Part shown: in pieces, positions 44,511 through 51,609 of the stretch | Position numbering within the stretch: the first letter of the stretch is position 1 | Layout: each line of letters opens with the position of its first letter | Assembly (NCBI GenBank): GCA_025999315.1 | Contig: BNXD01000006.1 | Location: 1 to 51,609 of the forward strand | Length of the DNA stretch: 51,609 bases | From: Bacteroidia bacterium | GTDB taxonomy: Bacteria; Bacteroidota; Bacteroidia; Bacteroidales; Rikenellaceae | Reading direction: 5' to 3' | The notes under the pieces: generated by a model | The model's input: the letters and a program-made list of their open reading frames with translations, nothing else | What the model was told of the DNA's origin: nothing | Database searches by the model: none | Position numbers and translations under genes: made by a program

Positions 44511-46403
44511 ATGACAGACATCAACGAATTATTAGAACAACTCAATCTCTCAGACGAATCTGTGAGCCTTGAGGCAAAACGAGCAGGCGAAATAGACAAG
44601 TCTGTCATGGAAACGGTAAACTCTTTTTCCAATGAACCTAATTTGGGTGGAGGTTATTTGTTGCTGGGAGTAGAACGAGTCGAAAATGGTGAAACGTGGC
44701 AATACATCGTTACCGGAATAAGCGACCCTGACAAATTGCAATTGGATTTGAGTTCACAATGCGCTGATTCATTCAATCTACCTATCCGACCCGACATCAA
44801 AGTAGAAACAATAGATGGAAAGAATGTAATGCTTGTCTTTGTCCCAGAACTTCCAGCTTCACAGAAACCTGTCTATTTCAAAAACCAAGGTTTGCCACGA
44901 GGTGCATACAGACGAATTGGTTCCAGTGACCAACGTTGTACTGATGATGATTTGTTTGTTTTTTATCATCAAGAAGACGAATTAGACAGCAGTATTATCA
45001 AAGATTCGGGTTTGGACGACATCAGTGAAGATGCCGTTGCTCTCTATCGCAACCTGCGGTCAAAAGTAAATCCTTACGCTGAGGAATTACAGTATGATGA
45101 CATTGAATTGTTGCAGTCTTTGGCTTGCCTTAAAAAGGAAGCGGACAAATTCTATTTGACGTATGCAGGGTTATTGATATTTGGCAAACGAGCATCACAC
45201 AGACGTTTGCTTCCCATGGTGCGGGTAGATTATATCCGAGTGCCTGGTAATACCTGGATTGAAGACCCCGACAACCGATTTACTACCGTAGATATGCGAG
45301 GCTCGATGCTCGAAATGGTGCAAAGGGCTTTTAGTCTTGTGTCCGATGATTTACCCAAAGGCTTTGTATTGCCCGAAGGTGAATTGCAAGCGGGTAGTAA
45401 TGGGCTTCCGGCTCGTGTTTTGCGTGAAGCCTTGGTCAATAGCATGATTCACAGAACTTTTCGGGTAAATCAGCCGATACAAATCATTCGTTATGGCAAT
45501 CGGATTGAGATAAGTAACCCCGGCTTTTCATTGAAACCAGAGGAGCATCTGGGTATTCCAGGTTCAGTAACTCGAAATCCGATTATCGCCACAATATTTC
45601 ATGAAACCAATTTGGCAGAAACCAAAGGTTCTGGTATTCGTACCATGCGTGCACTGATGGAGAAAGCACAAATGTTACCGCCTACATTTGAAAGCAGTCA
45701 CGAACTGAATCAATTTACTATTCGACTTCTGTTGCATCACTTCTTGGGAGAGGAAGATGTGTATTGGCTTGGCAAGTTCAATACGTTCAATCTGAATGAA
45801 CAGCAAAAATGTGCACTTATTTTCATCAGAGAAGTTGGAGCCATAGATAATCCTACATATCGACAACTCAACGGTGTTGAAATGATTAAAGTTAAGGCAG
45901 ATTTACACGATTTGAAAGAGAAGAAAATCTTAACCCAAAAGGGTAAAGGGAAAGCGACTTACTATGTAGCAGGAGAGGAGTTGATAAAATTGCTGCCTGT
46001 GGCAGAAGAAAATGAACATGGTAATGACCTTAGTGTACAAGGCAAAGATGATAGTGAACATGGTAAAGGTGTTAGTGAACAAGGCAAAGATAATAGTGAA
46101 CATGGTGGTAGAAGTAGTGACATTGTGCGAACTGAATTAGTAAATCAACTGCCTGTTGAACTTGCAAACGCATTACCCAATTTTACTGGTCGTGTAAATA
46201 ATAAAGTTGATTTGGCTGACTTCATTTGTAGCCTTTGTGCTGTAAACTGCTATACATTAAGTCAATTATCATTATTACTGAATAAACGAGAAAGATATTT
46301 ACTAACAAAATTCGTGAAACCGTTAAGAGAAAACGGACGTCTTTCGTTTACAATCCCAGAAATGCAAAAGCACCCCAAACAGGCATATCGCACCGTAAAG
46401 TAA
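44511..46403 (+). CDS. AlbA/Schlafen-domain, RecG-like ATP-binding protein
   Basis: A 630-aa protein. The N-terminal AlbA_2 domain runs to about residue 130 (SLEAKRAGEIDKSVMETVNSFSN, GGGYLLLGVERVE, PRGAYRRIGSSDQRC). A GHKL-like HATPase module follows (LPARVLREALVNSMIHRTFRVNQPIQIIRYGNRIEISNPG, GSGIRTMRALME), then winged-helix regions (KGKATYYVAGEELIKLL; LSQLSLLLNKRERYLLTKFVKPLRENG). Between the last two lies a hydrophilic repeat with EHGK/EQGKD units (about residues 502-535). Genes of this type are often found in defence islands and near integrases. It is the last gene before attR. Confidence 0.85.
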   Translation: MTDINELLEQLNLSDESVSLEAKRAGEIDKSVMETVNSFSNEPNLGGGYLLLGVERVENGETWQYIVTGISDPDKLQLDLSSQCADSFNLPIRPDIKVETIDGKNVMLVFVPELPASQKPVYFKNQGLPRGAYRRIGSSDQRCTDDDLFVFYHQEDELDSSIIKDSGLDDISEDAVALYRNLRSKVNPYAEELQYDDIELLQSLACLKKEADKFYLTYAGLLIFGKRASHRRLLPMVRVDYIRVPGNTWIEDPDNRFTTVDMRGSMLEMVQRAFSLVSDDLPKGFVLPEGELQAGSNGLPARVLREALVNSMIHRTFRVNQPIQIIRYGNRIEISNPGFSLKPEEHLGIPGSVTRNPIIATIFHETNLAETKGSGIRTMRALMEKAQMLPPTFESSHELNQFTIRLLLHHFLGEEDVYWLGKFNTFNLNEQQKCALIFIREVGAIDNPTYRQLNGVEMIKVKADLHDLKEKKILTQKGKGKATYYVAGEELIKLLPVAEENEHGNDLSVQGKDDSEHGKGVSEQGKDNSEHGGRSSDIVRTELVNQLPVELANALPNFTGRVNNKVDLADFICSLCAVNCYTLSQLSLLLNKRERYLLTKFVKPLRENGRLSFTIPEMQKHPKQAYRTVK

Positions 46404-46490
46404 GTATTAAATCTGTTTAGTTGCTACTATTTTATTTGTACCATATTTGTACATAAAATACACAACTAAATGATATAAATATAGTTAAAT

Positions 46491-46510
46491 CTTCGAGGAA
46501 GTAAAGTAAA
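46491..46510 (+). other. attR: right attachment repeat retaining the original dnaK end
   Basis: CTTCGAGGAAGTAAAGTAAA reads FEEVK-stop in the same frame order as the attL copy in dnaK. It is probably the chromosomal dnaK tail displaced by the insertion. It is followed after 30 bases by a dnaK-type terminator. Confidence 0.75.
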
Positions 46511-46539
46511 GTCGGTCAGAGCGACCGGTAAAAATAGCG

Positions 46540-46578
46540 AAACCGCAGTAAATTGTTGATTTGCTGCGGTTTTTATTT
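46540..46578 (+). terminator. Original dnaK terminator
   Basis: AAACCGCAGTAAAT (46540-46553) pairs with ATTTGCTGCGGTTT (46559-46572), loop TGTTG, one G-T pair, then TTATTTTT. Its core matches the hairpin at 29473-29503. Upstream, CGGTC-agagc-GACCG (46513-46527) is a smaller hairpin. Confidence 0.85.
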
Positions 46579-46703
46579 TTAAAGCAGGTTCATGATAACT
46601 TTAGAGGATGACTATCTTTGTAAGTTATCTTGAACCAAAGCATTCTATCTACACATAGAAGAGCGCGAATTCAGGTACAACTACCAGAACAAAAATATTT
46701 ACC

Positions 46704-46711
46704 TAACTTTG
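46704..46711 (+). promoter_or_regulatory. -7 promoter box of the Fic gene
   Basis: TAACTTTG fits TAnnTTTG exactly, about 49 bases upstream of the ATG. A strong ribosome-binding-like GGAAGGA (46746-46752) lies just ahead of the start, which is unusual among the other genes of this window. Confidence 0.5.
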
Positions 46712-46759
46712 CTTGCAAACCGTAGAAAATATCCGTAAATTTTTTGGAAGGAAACCGTG

Positions 46760-47647
46760 ATGATGGGCAATAATACAAAAATATCGATCCGTTTTTTCGA
46801 TGACCGTGAAGTTCGGGCCGTTTGGAACGAAGAGAACAACAAATGGTGGTTTTCCGTTTTGGATATTGTCGCTGTTCTTACCGGTCAAGACGACTATACT
46901 AAAACACGAAACTATTGGAAATATCTTAAAGCCAAACTGAAAAAAGAAAACAGTGAAGTGGTTAGTATTACTACCCAGTTGAAACTTTTCGCACCTGACG
47001 GCAAGAAGCGTTTATCTGATATGCTTGACTATAGCGGCATTATTGCGCTCGGCAAACAATTCCCGGGCAAAAAGGCAAATCGCTTTATAGAATGGTTTAC
47101 TTACAGCGACGAAAGTATCGACGGGAAAAGCAAAACAAAAGCATACGCCTTGTTTGAAAGTTCTTTCGTCGACAGCATCGAAGTGGGAACGACCAAAGGC
47201 TTGCAACAGATTCACGCCTATCTGTTCGGCGGGCTTTACGATTTTGCCGGACAGATAAGACAAAAAAACATTTCAAAAGGCGGCTTTCAATTTGCAGTAT
47301 CACACTTTCTTGGCAACACCTTGAAGCAAATTGAACAAATGCCCGAAAACGCGTTCGACGAAATTGCCGATAAATATGTAGAGATGAATATTGCCCACCC
47401 ATTCATGGAGGGCAATGGGCGAAGTACACGGATTTGGTTGGATTTGATACTGAGAAAACGCCTGAAAAAATGCGTAGATTGGAGCAAAATCAGTAAAAAC
47501 GATCATCTGAATGCAATGATAACAAGTTCTGTGAATAGCGCCACAATAAAAGATTTGCTGAAAAATGCTTTAACAGATGAAATTGACAGCCTTGAAATGT
47601 TTATGAAGGGAATTGATTATTCGTACTATTATGAAGAGAATGAATAA
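46760..47647 (+). CDS. Bro-N-like/Fic fusion protein, predicted AMP-transferase
   Basis: A 295-aa protein; the first ATG after the GGAAGGA is at 46760 (a GTG at 46757 and a second ATG at 46763 are also possible). The N-terminal 110 residues match the Bro-N/antirepressor-type domain of phage proteins ([55 protein letters not shown]). The C-terminal Fic domain has the complete motif [12 protein letters not shown] (about residues 212-223), with His for catalysis. Class-defining inhibitory helix S/TxxxE(G/N) is not evident to me. Targets are unknown. It lies just outside attR, so it belongs to the host side or an older insertion. Confidence 0.88.
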   Translation: MMGNNTKISIRFFDDREVRAVWNEENNKWWFSVLDIVAVLTGQDDYTKTRNYWKYLKAKLKKENSEVVSITTQLKLFAPDGKKRLSDMLDYSGIIALGKQFPGKKANRFIEWFTYSDESIDGKSKTKAYALFESSFVDSIEVGTTKGLQQIHAYLFGGLYDFAGQIRQKNISKGGFQFAVSHFLGNTLKQIEQMPENAFDEIADKYVEMNIAHPFMEGNGRSTRIWLDLILRKRLKKCVDWSKISKNDHLNAMITSSVNSATIKDLLKNALTDEIDSLEMFMKGIDYSYYYEENE

Positions 47648-47708
47648 ATAAGGTGATAACACGTTTTTCTCCTGATCGTGTTTTGCACCTTAGATTTGCC
47701 CTCAACAA

Positions 47709-47743
47709 CAGAGAGGATGCTCACAAGTGTGGCATCCTCTCTG
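47709..47743 (+). terminator. Terminator of the Fic gene
   Basis: CAGAGAGGATGC (47709-47720) pairs perfectly with GCATCCTCTCTG (47732-47743), loop of 11 bases. It lies 62 bases after the Fic stop. The following T-tract is short (CATTTGT), so strength is uncertain. Confidence 0.7.
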
Positions 47744-47803
47744 CATTTGTCAAATAAAAGTTATTTTTGACAAAATACCAACCATAAAACAGGGCGTTCT
47801 ATT

Positions 47804-48027
47804 ATGAAAAAGCAGATTATTGCAGCGGTCGCCTTTGTGGTGGCGACGATTTCGGCCGACGGAGCGTGGGCCGGCGGTGGCTCGATCAAGGTTTCGGCCA
47901 GCAAAAACTATGTTACCAATCCGATCGATCAGGTGCGCAACCGTTTGAAAATATTACCGTTTTCAGCGGCATCGATGTCGAGTATCATCAGAGCAAGGAC
48001 GGCACCTCGATGGTGAAGATGAGATAA
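47804..48027 (+). pseudogene. Frameshifted, truncated DUF2807-like exported protein
   Basis: The frame opens with a signal peptide (MKKQIIAAVAFVVATISADGAWA), then GGGSIKVSASKNYVTNPIDQVRN and runs out of family sense. Shifting by one frame near 47941 gives FENITVFSGIDVEYHQSKDG and then a stop at 48025-48027. F-x-I-x-V-x-G-I-D-V-x-Y-x-Q is the start of the auto-transporter head GIN (DUF2807) fold. Full-length relatives are about 200-250 aa, so the gene is both frameshifted and cut short by the downstream terminator. Confidence 0.75.
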
Positions 48028-48054
48028 CGGTTTGGTTGTCGTTTGGTTGTCCGC

Positions 48055-48105
48055 AAAAAGAGGAGCTGGCGAGGGATCAGGAATCCCTCGCCAGCTCCTC
48101 TTTTT
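48055..48105. terminator. Bidirectional terminator between convergent genes
   Basis: A 22-bp perfect stem (48055-48076 with 48084-48105), 7-base loop, starting AAAAAG and ending CTTTTT, so it has a T-tract in both directions. It separates the DUF2807 remnant (plus) from the minus-strand LemA operon. Confidence 0.9.
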
Positions 48106-48195
48106 GTCGACCACTTTGCAAGCCTGCGGCGCCCGTCGGCTGCCGGACGCAAGTGTGTGGGTCTTCGCAACGGGACAGCGGAGCCGAAACAGGCT

Positions 48196-49056
48196 CTAAC
48201 AGTCTCTCGCCTCCGCATCGCCGGCTACGGCCTGCACCAGCTCGCCTTCGGCGGCGCAGGACGAAAGGTAGAGCACCCAGAAGTGATCTTCGTAATCGCT
48301 CCCTTCGGAGATGATCAGGTCGGGCCGTCCGTCGCCGTCCAGATCGCCGGCAAAGATCAGCTGCGGAGTGGTGCCGTTCAGATGATCGATGCGGACGAGG
48401 CGTTGGCTCGTCCGGTTGTCGCGGCTAAAACGGAGCTCGTAACCGGTCGGATTGTCGCGCTGGTCTCTCCCGGCAGCGGAGGCCTTGAGAGAGTAGCGAT
48501 GATCGTCGTACTCAAAACTCAATTTGCGCCCCGGTTCGAGGATCGTCTCCGGAATCTCCCCTTCGGGAGTATCGCTGTCGAACACGTCCGCAAACATCTC
48601 CCGGTTGTAGCTCTTCAGGCCCGACAGCAGGGCGATGTAGTTGTGATCGCCCTTGTCGGTCTGTAGTGATACGTCCGTCCCGCCGGTGCAGTTGTTCTCG
48701 CTGAAAAGTGGAGCGATGGCCACCGGCACGATGAAGTAGCTGCCGGAGGGCGAGTCGCGGTACAGCGCGTGAATATCCATGGCTGCAAACCGTCGGCGGA
48801 TGTTCTGCGGCGAATCTTCGTCATTCATTCGGAAAAAACCGTCCGAGAGGAAGATGTCGTTGTCGGGGAATTCATGTTGAGGCTCATCGTCGCAACCCTC
48901 GTCCCCGTCTTTACGCTCGTCGTCGGCAGTCTGCTCCGTCGCAGTCTGTTGCCTGCCGAGCCACCGGCACGAGCTCGTCGAGAGCCCCAGCGCAAGACCC
49001 GTCGCGAGCAATACGGCAACAGCAGGGCGAAGCCTCGAGATCGTGTCTGCCGTCAT
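48196..49056 (-). CDS. Lipoprotein with FG-GAP/VCBS-type calcium motif
   Basis: A 286-aa predicted lipoprotein. The start MTADTISRLRPAVAVLLATG at 49056 follows the LemA stop by 8 bases; the upstream extension to 49251 overlaps LemA and is rejected. The signal ends at about C30 (LSTSSC). The mature part is acidic (DDERKDGDEGCDDEPQHE) and ends with DLDGDGRPDLIISEGSDYEDH, an FG-GAP-like calcium-binding loop. The first 100 residues of the mature part have no family I recognise. Co-transcribed with LemA and DUF3137; function unknown. Confidence 0.75.
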   Translation of the reverse strand: MTADTISRLRPAVAVLLATGLALGLSTSSCRWLGRQQTATEQTADDERKDGDEGCDDEPQHEFPDNDIFLSDGFFRMNDEDSPQNIRRRFAAMDIHALYRDSPSGSYFIVPVAIAPLFSENNCTGGTDVSLQTDKGDHNYIALLSGLKSYNREMFADVFDSDTPEGEIPETILEPGRKLSFEYDDHRYSLKASAAGRDQRDNPTGYELRFSRDNRTSQRLVRIDHLNGTTPQLIFAGDLDGDGRPDLIISEGSDYEDHFWVLYLSSCAAEGELVQAVAGDAEARDC

Positions 49057-49064
49057 CGCCGTAT

Positions 49065-49634
49065 CTATTTGGCAAACATCTGTTTCACGTCGACCTTCTC
49101 GCGCTGCTCTTCGGTGGCGCGTTGCCACTGGTAGGGCCCTGCGCTGCACGTCTGGGCCACAAGGTTGCCCGGGAAGGTAGTGATCGAGTTGTTGTAGTAG
49201 GTGATCGAGGTGCTCAGGAAGCGACGGCCGGCGGCGATCTGCTCTTCGCACTCGTTGAGCGAGTATTGCAGATTGTTGAACTGCTGGTTGGCCTTCAGCT
49301 CGGGGTAGTTCTCCACCTGCAGCATCAGCCCGCGCAGCAACTTATCGGTCTGCCCCTCCTGTTGATAGTCGCGCAGATCGTGCGATGCCGCCTGTCTGAG
49401 CTCGGTGATGCGGACGAGCAGCTCCTTCTCGTAGGAGGTGTATTGCTCGAGCACGGCAACCAGGTTGGGAATAAGCTCGTTGCGCTTGATGAACAGGGCG
49501 TCGAGCGACGAGAGAGCGTTCTCGATCTGGTTGCGCGAGCGTTTGATGCGGTTGTAGAGCGAGACGTAGATGCCAAGGATCACACCGACGAGGGCGACCA
49601 CAAGACCTAATGAAATCGATAGTATCATCCCCAT
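49065..49634 (-). CDS. lemA: LemA-family protein
   Basis: A 189-aa protein with one N-terminal transmembrane helix (MILSISLGLVVALVGVILGIYV), and a long helical domain with the LemA core (YNRIKRSRNQIENALSSLDALFIKRNELIPNLVAVLEQY; FNNLQYSLNECEEQIAAGRRFLSTSITYYNNSITTFPGNLVA). The start overlaps the DUF3137 stop by 10 bases; an ATG 2 codons later is equally plausible. LemA often pairs with DUF3137 proteins. Its molecular function is not established. Confidence 0.92.
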   Translation of the reverse strand: MGMILSISLGLVVALVGVILGIYVSLYNRIKRSRNQIENALSSLDALFIKRNELIPNLVAVLEQYTSYEKELLVRITELRQAASHDLRDYQQEGQTDKLLRGLMLQVENYPELKANQQFNNLQYSLNECEEQIAAGRRFLSTSITYYNNSITTFPGNLVAQTCSAGPYQWQRATEEQREKVDVKQMFAK

Positions 49635-51307
49635 ATTTTTATGTTGAGTTTAAGCTCGTCGATCAGGCCGAACTGCGCCCCGATCTCGTTGTAGAAGTCG
49701 ATCAGTGTCTGATAGTTGTTGTCGGTAAAAGACTTTTTGCCATCCACCACGAAACTGCTCTTGCCGTTGTTGTTGGCCACGGTGATATTGTCGCGGTGAA
49801 AGCAGATATAAAACGCCCCTTTGGTGCGCAGAGCCATCTGTTTGATGCGTTCCATGAGTGCGGGGGTGAGGATATAGCGCGCCTCGATCTGGTCCTCGGC
49901 GCGGACGGAGAACATCTTCATGAACTCGGGGTCCTCCAGCTGCACCTTGTCGCCCGCGCTGTGGATATGCAGCGAGGTCTCGCTGTCGGAGAAAAATCCC
50001 TTGAGCCCTGTGCGCGGAGCGATGGTGACCGTCGAGGAGAAGGGCTTGTTGAACCGCGCCACAAAGAACTGACCGTAAAAGGCATACGACGGGCCTTCGT
50101 TCTTCTCTTTCACACGTTTCTCGACCTCGACCGCCAGGTTGCAGAACTGGAAAGGGACGCCGCGATATTTGCCGATCACCAGATCGCTGCCCGAAAGTGT
50201 ATAGTGGCCGTCGGAGAACAGCCCGCTGGCCATCATCTCGGGGCGGCTGATGTGGCCGTGCATCACAAACTGCGCCCCGGGGGAGATGAACTTGACGATC
50301 CGTTCGATGATCCCGCTCTTGAGCTCATACCCGGGGGTGAGCCCTCCAGCCGCCATCTGACCCGTAGGGTTGACATTCTTTGGTTTGAGAAACATGAAGT
50401 AGACCACATAATAGCCTCCGCAGAGGACGATCATCGGCACGATGAACTGCATCGGATTGAGCTGGCCTCCCTTGATGGCGATGCTGTAGATTATGTAACC
50501 GACCCAGATCGCCGCCACCGCTCCGGCTGCCAGGCCTAAGATGCGCATCGTCTTGCGCGAGGAGGCGCGTTTGGCCTCCAGCTGCGCAAGCTGGTCGCCC
50601 ATCTCCCCGCCGAGGAAACTGCGGAACTCGTCGACACTCTTCAGCGGAGCGTCGTTGTCGGGCAGCTGAGCTGCGGTGTTTTCGGCCTCTGCCGAGGCTG
50701 TCGCTGCGGCCGTGGCGCTCCCGGCGATGCCCCCTGCGGCTGCCACAGCCCCGGCGGCCGTAGCTGCCATGGCCGCCGGTTTGCCTTTGGCGGCGTAGAG
50801 CTCCCGCTGGCTGCGGGCGATAGCCTCCATGTCGGCGCCGCTCAGCAGGTTTTTCAAGTCGGTGGCGTAGCCCCTCGGCACGGCCACCGTGTAGAGATTC
50901 ATCGGCTCGATGTCCAGCGCGAAGATCTGATGTTCGACCGGGCACATTTTGTAAGTTACCTTGCCCAGCGGGATTATGATCTTGTACTCTTTGGTTTCGG
51001 TGATGCCGGTGGCCCTGGCCCCCGAAGCGAGATGACCGAAGAGCCGCTCCAGCTGCCCGTCGCGTTTGTTCAACTGCATGATCTTCCACACTGCATAGCC
51101 GATGTAGGCCACCAGCGCCACGACGACCATGATCTTGGGATAAAGGGGCACCTCCTCGCCCATCACCGAGCCAAGGATGATCCCTCCGAGAAATATCACC
51201 ACCAGCAGAGCGACCACGGCGATCAGGCCGTAAGCAATGTAGGTCAGTCGTTTCTCTCTGGCCAGCTCCCGTTGCAGGGCAATCAAAAGTTCTTCCTGAA
51301 GGTTCAT
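49625..51307 (-). CDS. DUF3137 membrane protein
   Basis: A 560-aa membrane protein with two N-terminal helices (about residues 21-48 and 58-75) and two more after a Ser/Ala-rich low-complexity linker (AAGAVAAAGGIAGSATAAATASAEAENT). The C-terminal half has the DUF3137 motifs FSDGHYTLSGSDLVIGKYRGVPFQFCNLAVEVE and FFVARFNKPFSSTVTIAPRTGLKGFF. First gene of the DUF3137-LemA-lipoprotein operon. Function unknown; DUF3137 and LemA are commonly neighbours. Confidence 0.88.
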   Translation of the reverse strand: MNLQEELLIALQRELAREKRLTYIAYGLIAVVALLVVIFLGGIILGSVMGEEVPLYPKIMVVVALVAYIGYAVWKIMQLNKRDGQLERLFGHLASGARATGITETKEYKIIIPLGKVTYKMCPVEHQIFALDIEPMNLYTVAVPRGYATDLKNLLSGADMEAIARSQRELYAAKGKPAAMAATAAGAVAAAGGIAGSATAAATASAEAENTAAQLPDNDAPLKSVDEFRSFLGGEMGDQLAQLEAKRASSRKTMRILGLAAGAVAAIWVGYIIYSIAIKGGQLNPMQFIVPMIVLCGGYYVVYFMFLKPKNVNPTGQMAAGGLTPGYELKSGIIERIVKFISPGAQFVMHGHISRPEMMASGLFSDGHYTLSGSDLVIGKYRGVPFQFCNLAVEVEKRVKEKNEGPSYAFYGQFFVARFNKPFSSTVTIAPRTGLKGFFSDSETSLHIHSAGDKVQLEDPEFMKMFSVRAEDQIEARYILTPALMERIKQMALRTKGAFYICFHRDNITVANNNGKSSFVVDGKKSFTDNNYQTLIDFYNEIGAQFGLIDELKLNIKIWG

Positions 51308-51467
51308 TTTGTGCTATAATTTTAATGTTTTACGATATTAGCGGATAAAAATAGTGAAAAAATCGTGAATCCGCTTTGAAGTCTGTTTAAAAACTTATAT
51401 AAATTATATTATTAAATTACCCAAATAAGTTATATCTTTGTAGTCTCACTGATTAAACAGAAAGACA

Positions 51468-51609
51468 ATGGGACGTAAGGTAAAACAACTAAAGAATTAC
51501 ACTACCGAACAGGTAGAGGCGATCTTTGAAAGCGATGAAAATAATATTGTTGGAGTAAAGCTGTATGCCATTATTCAACTGACAAGAGGTTACAGTACCC
51601 GCAAGCTGG
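51468..51609 (+). CDS. Probable insertion-sequence transposase, N-terminal fragment at window edge
   Basis: An open frame begins at ATG 51468 (MGRKVKQLKNYTTEQVEAIF) and continues with VGVKLYAIIQLTRGYSTRKL to the window end. YAIIQL-RGYSTRKL is the start of a helix-turn-helix of the kind opening IS630-type transposases; this is recognition from memory. A TATCTTTG box (51433-51440) fits the -7 consensus. Where the left end of the element lies is not clear; the 160-bp gap upstream is AT-rich and has no other gene. Confidence 0.5.
   Translation, partial: MGRKVKQLKNYTTEQVEAIFESDENNIVGVKLYAIIQLTRGYSTRKL

Larger units (their letters stand above)
29423..46510 (+). mobile_element. 17-kb mobilizable genomic island inserted in the dnaK 3' end
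   Basis: The segment is much more AT-rich than the flanking chromosome, is bounded by the FEEVK-stop direct repeats, and begins with excisionase and tyrosine integrase genes next to the left end. It also carries replication-like and mobilization genes and lacks type IV secretion genes, so it should depend on a helper element for transfer. Integrase-arm-type repeats ATTTGTACATAAA occur once near each end (29627-29639 and 46445-46457). The cargo is CHAT, radical SAM, STAND and AlbA proteins. Confidence 0.85.

Overview
The window reads as a Bacteroidota chromosome, probably an Alistipes-like (Rikenellaceae) gut commensal. That rank is an inference from a GC-rich core, SusC/SusD, clustered Ser-type sulfatases and exact TAnnTTTG promoter boxes; no rRNA or other marker gene is present to confirm it.

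Region 1 (150-18688, minus strand) is a polysaccharide utilisation locus. A PfkB sugar kinase, SusC and SusD are tightly spaced, followed by four Ser-type sulfatases, a GH43 and a GH2 enzyme. A divergent LacI-type regulator (18824-19834) sits across a 135-bp intergenic region with two TTTG(C/T)GCAAA palindromes over the kinase promoter. The likely substrate is a sulfated pentose- or galactose-containing glycan. The gaps between these genes are packed with a family of GC-rich intergenic repeats whose central hairpin varies in a compensatory way. Two inverted copies of about 360 bp flank one sulfatase.

Region 2 (19913-27134, minus strand) has an O-antigen-ligase-like membrane protein, a tandem array of four paralogous secreted proteins each with its own terminator, a lipoprotein with a Trp/Asp-rich patch, and a basic exported protein whose leader carries a 37-bp perfect inverted repeat. 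dnaK (27521-29440) follows on the plus strand.

Region 3 (about 29442-46490) is an AT-rich 17-kb mobilizable genomic island integrated at the very 3' end of dnaK. The last codons FEEVK-stop occur at both ends with synonymous differences (29422-29441 and 46491-46510), and each end has its own terminator hairpin. The island holds an excisionase-like protein, a tyrosine integrase, a small membrane protein, replication-type genes (HTH, winged-helix-like, DnaC-like ATPase), a candidate oriT, and BfmA/BtgA-type and relaxase-like mobilization genes. Its cargo looks like defence: a CHAT-domain caspase-like protein, a translationally coupled five-gene operon (XRE regulator, two small MKIRQDFVTNSSSVSY proteins, a radical-SAM/SPASM enzyme, and a 1341-aa nuclease-STAND NTPase), an AlbA remnant and a full AlbA/Schlafen-type protein. 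The five-gene operon is my best candidate for an undescribed system: a peptide- or protein-modifying radical SAM enzyme with two related small substrates, coupled to an Avs-like STAND effector.

Region 4 (46511-51609) is host DNA again: a Bro-N/Fic fusion, a frameshifted remnant of a DUF2807-like exported protein, a minus-strand operon of DUF3137 protein, LemA and an FG-GAP lipoprotein, and at the edge the start of a probable insertion-sequence transposase.
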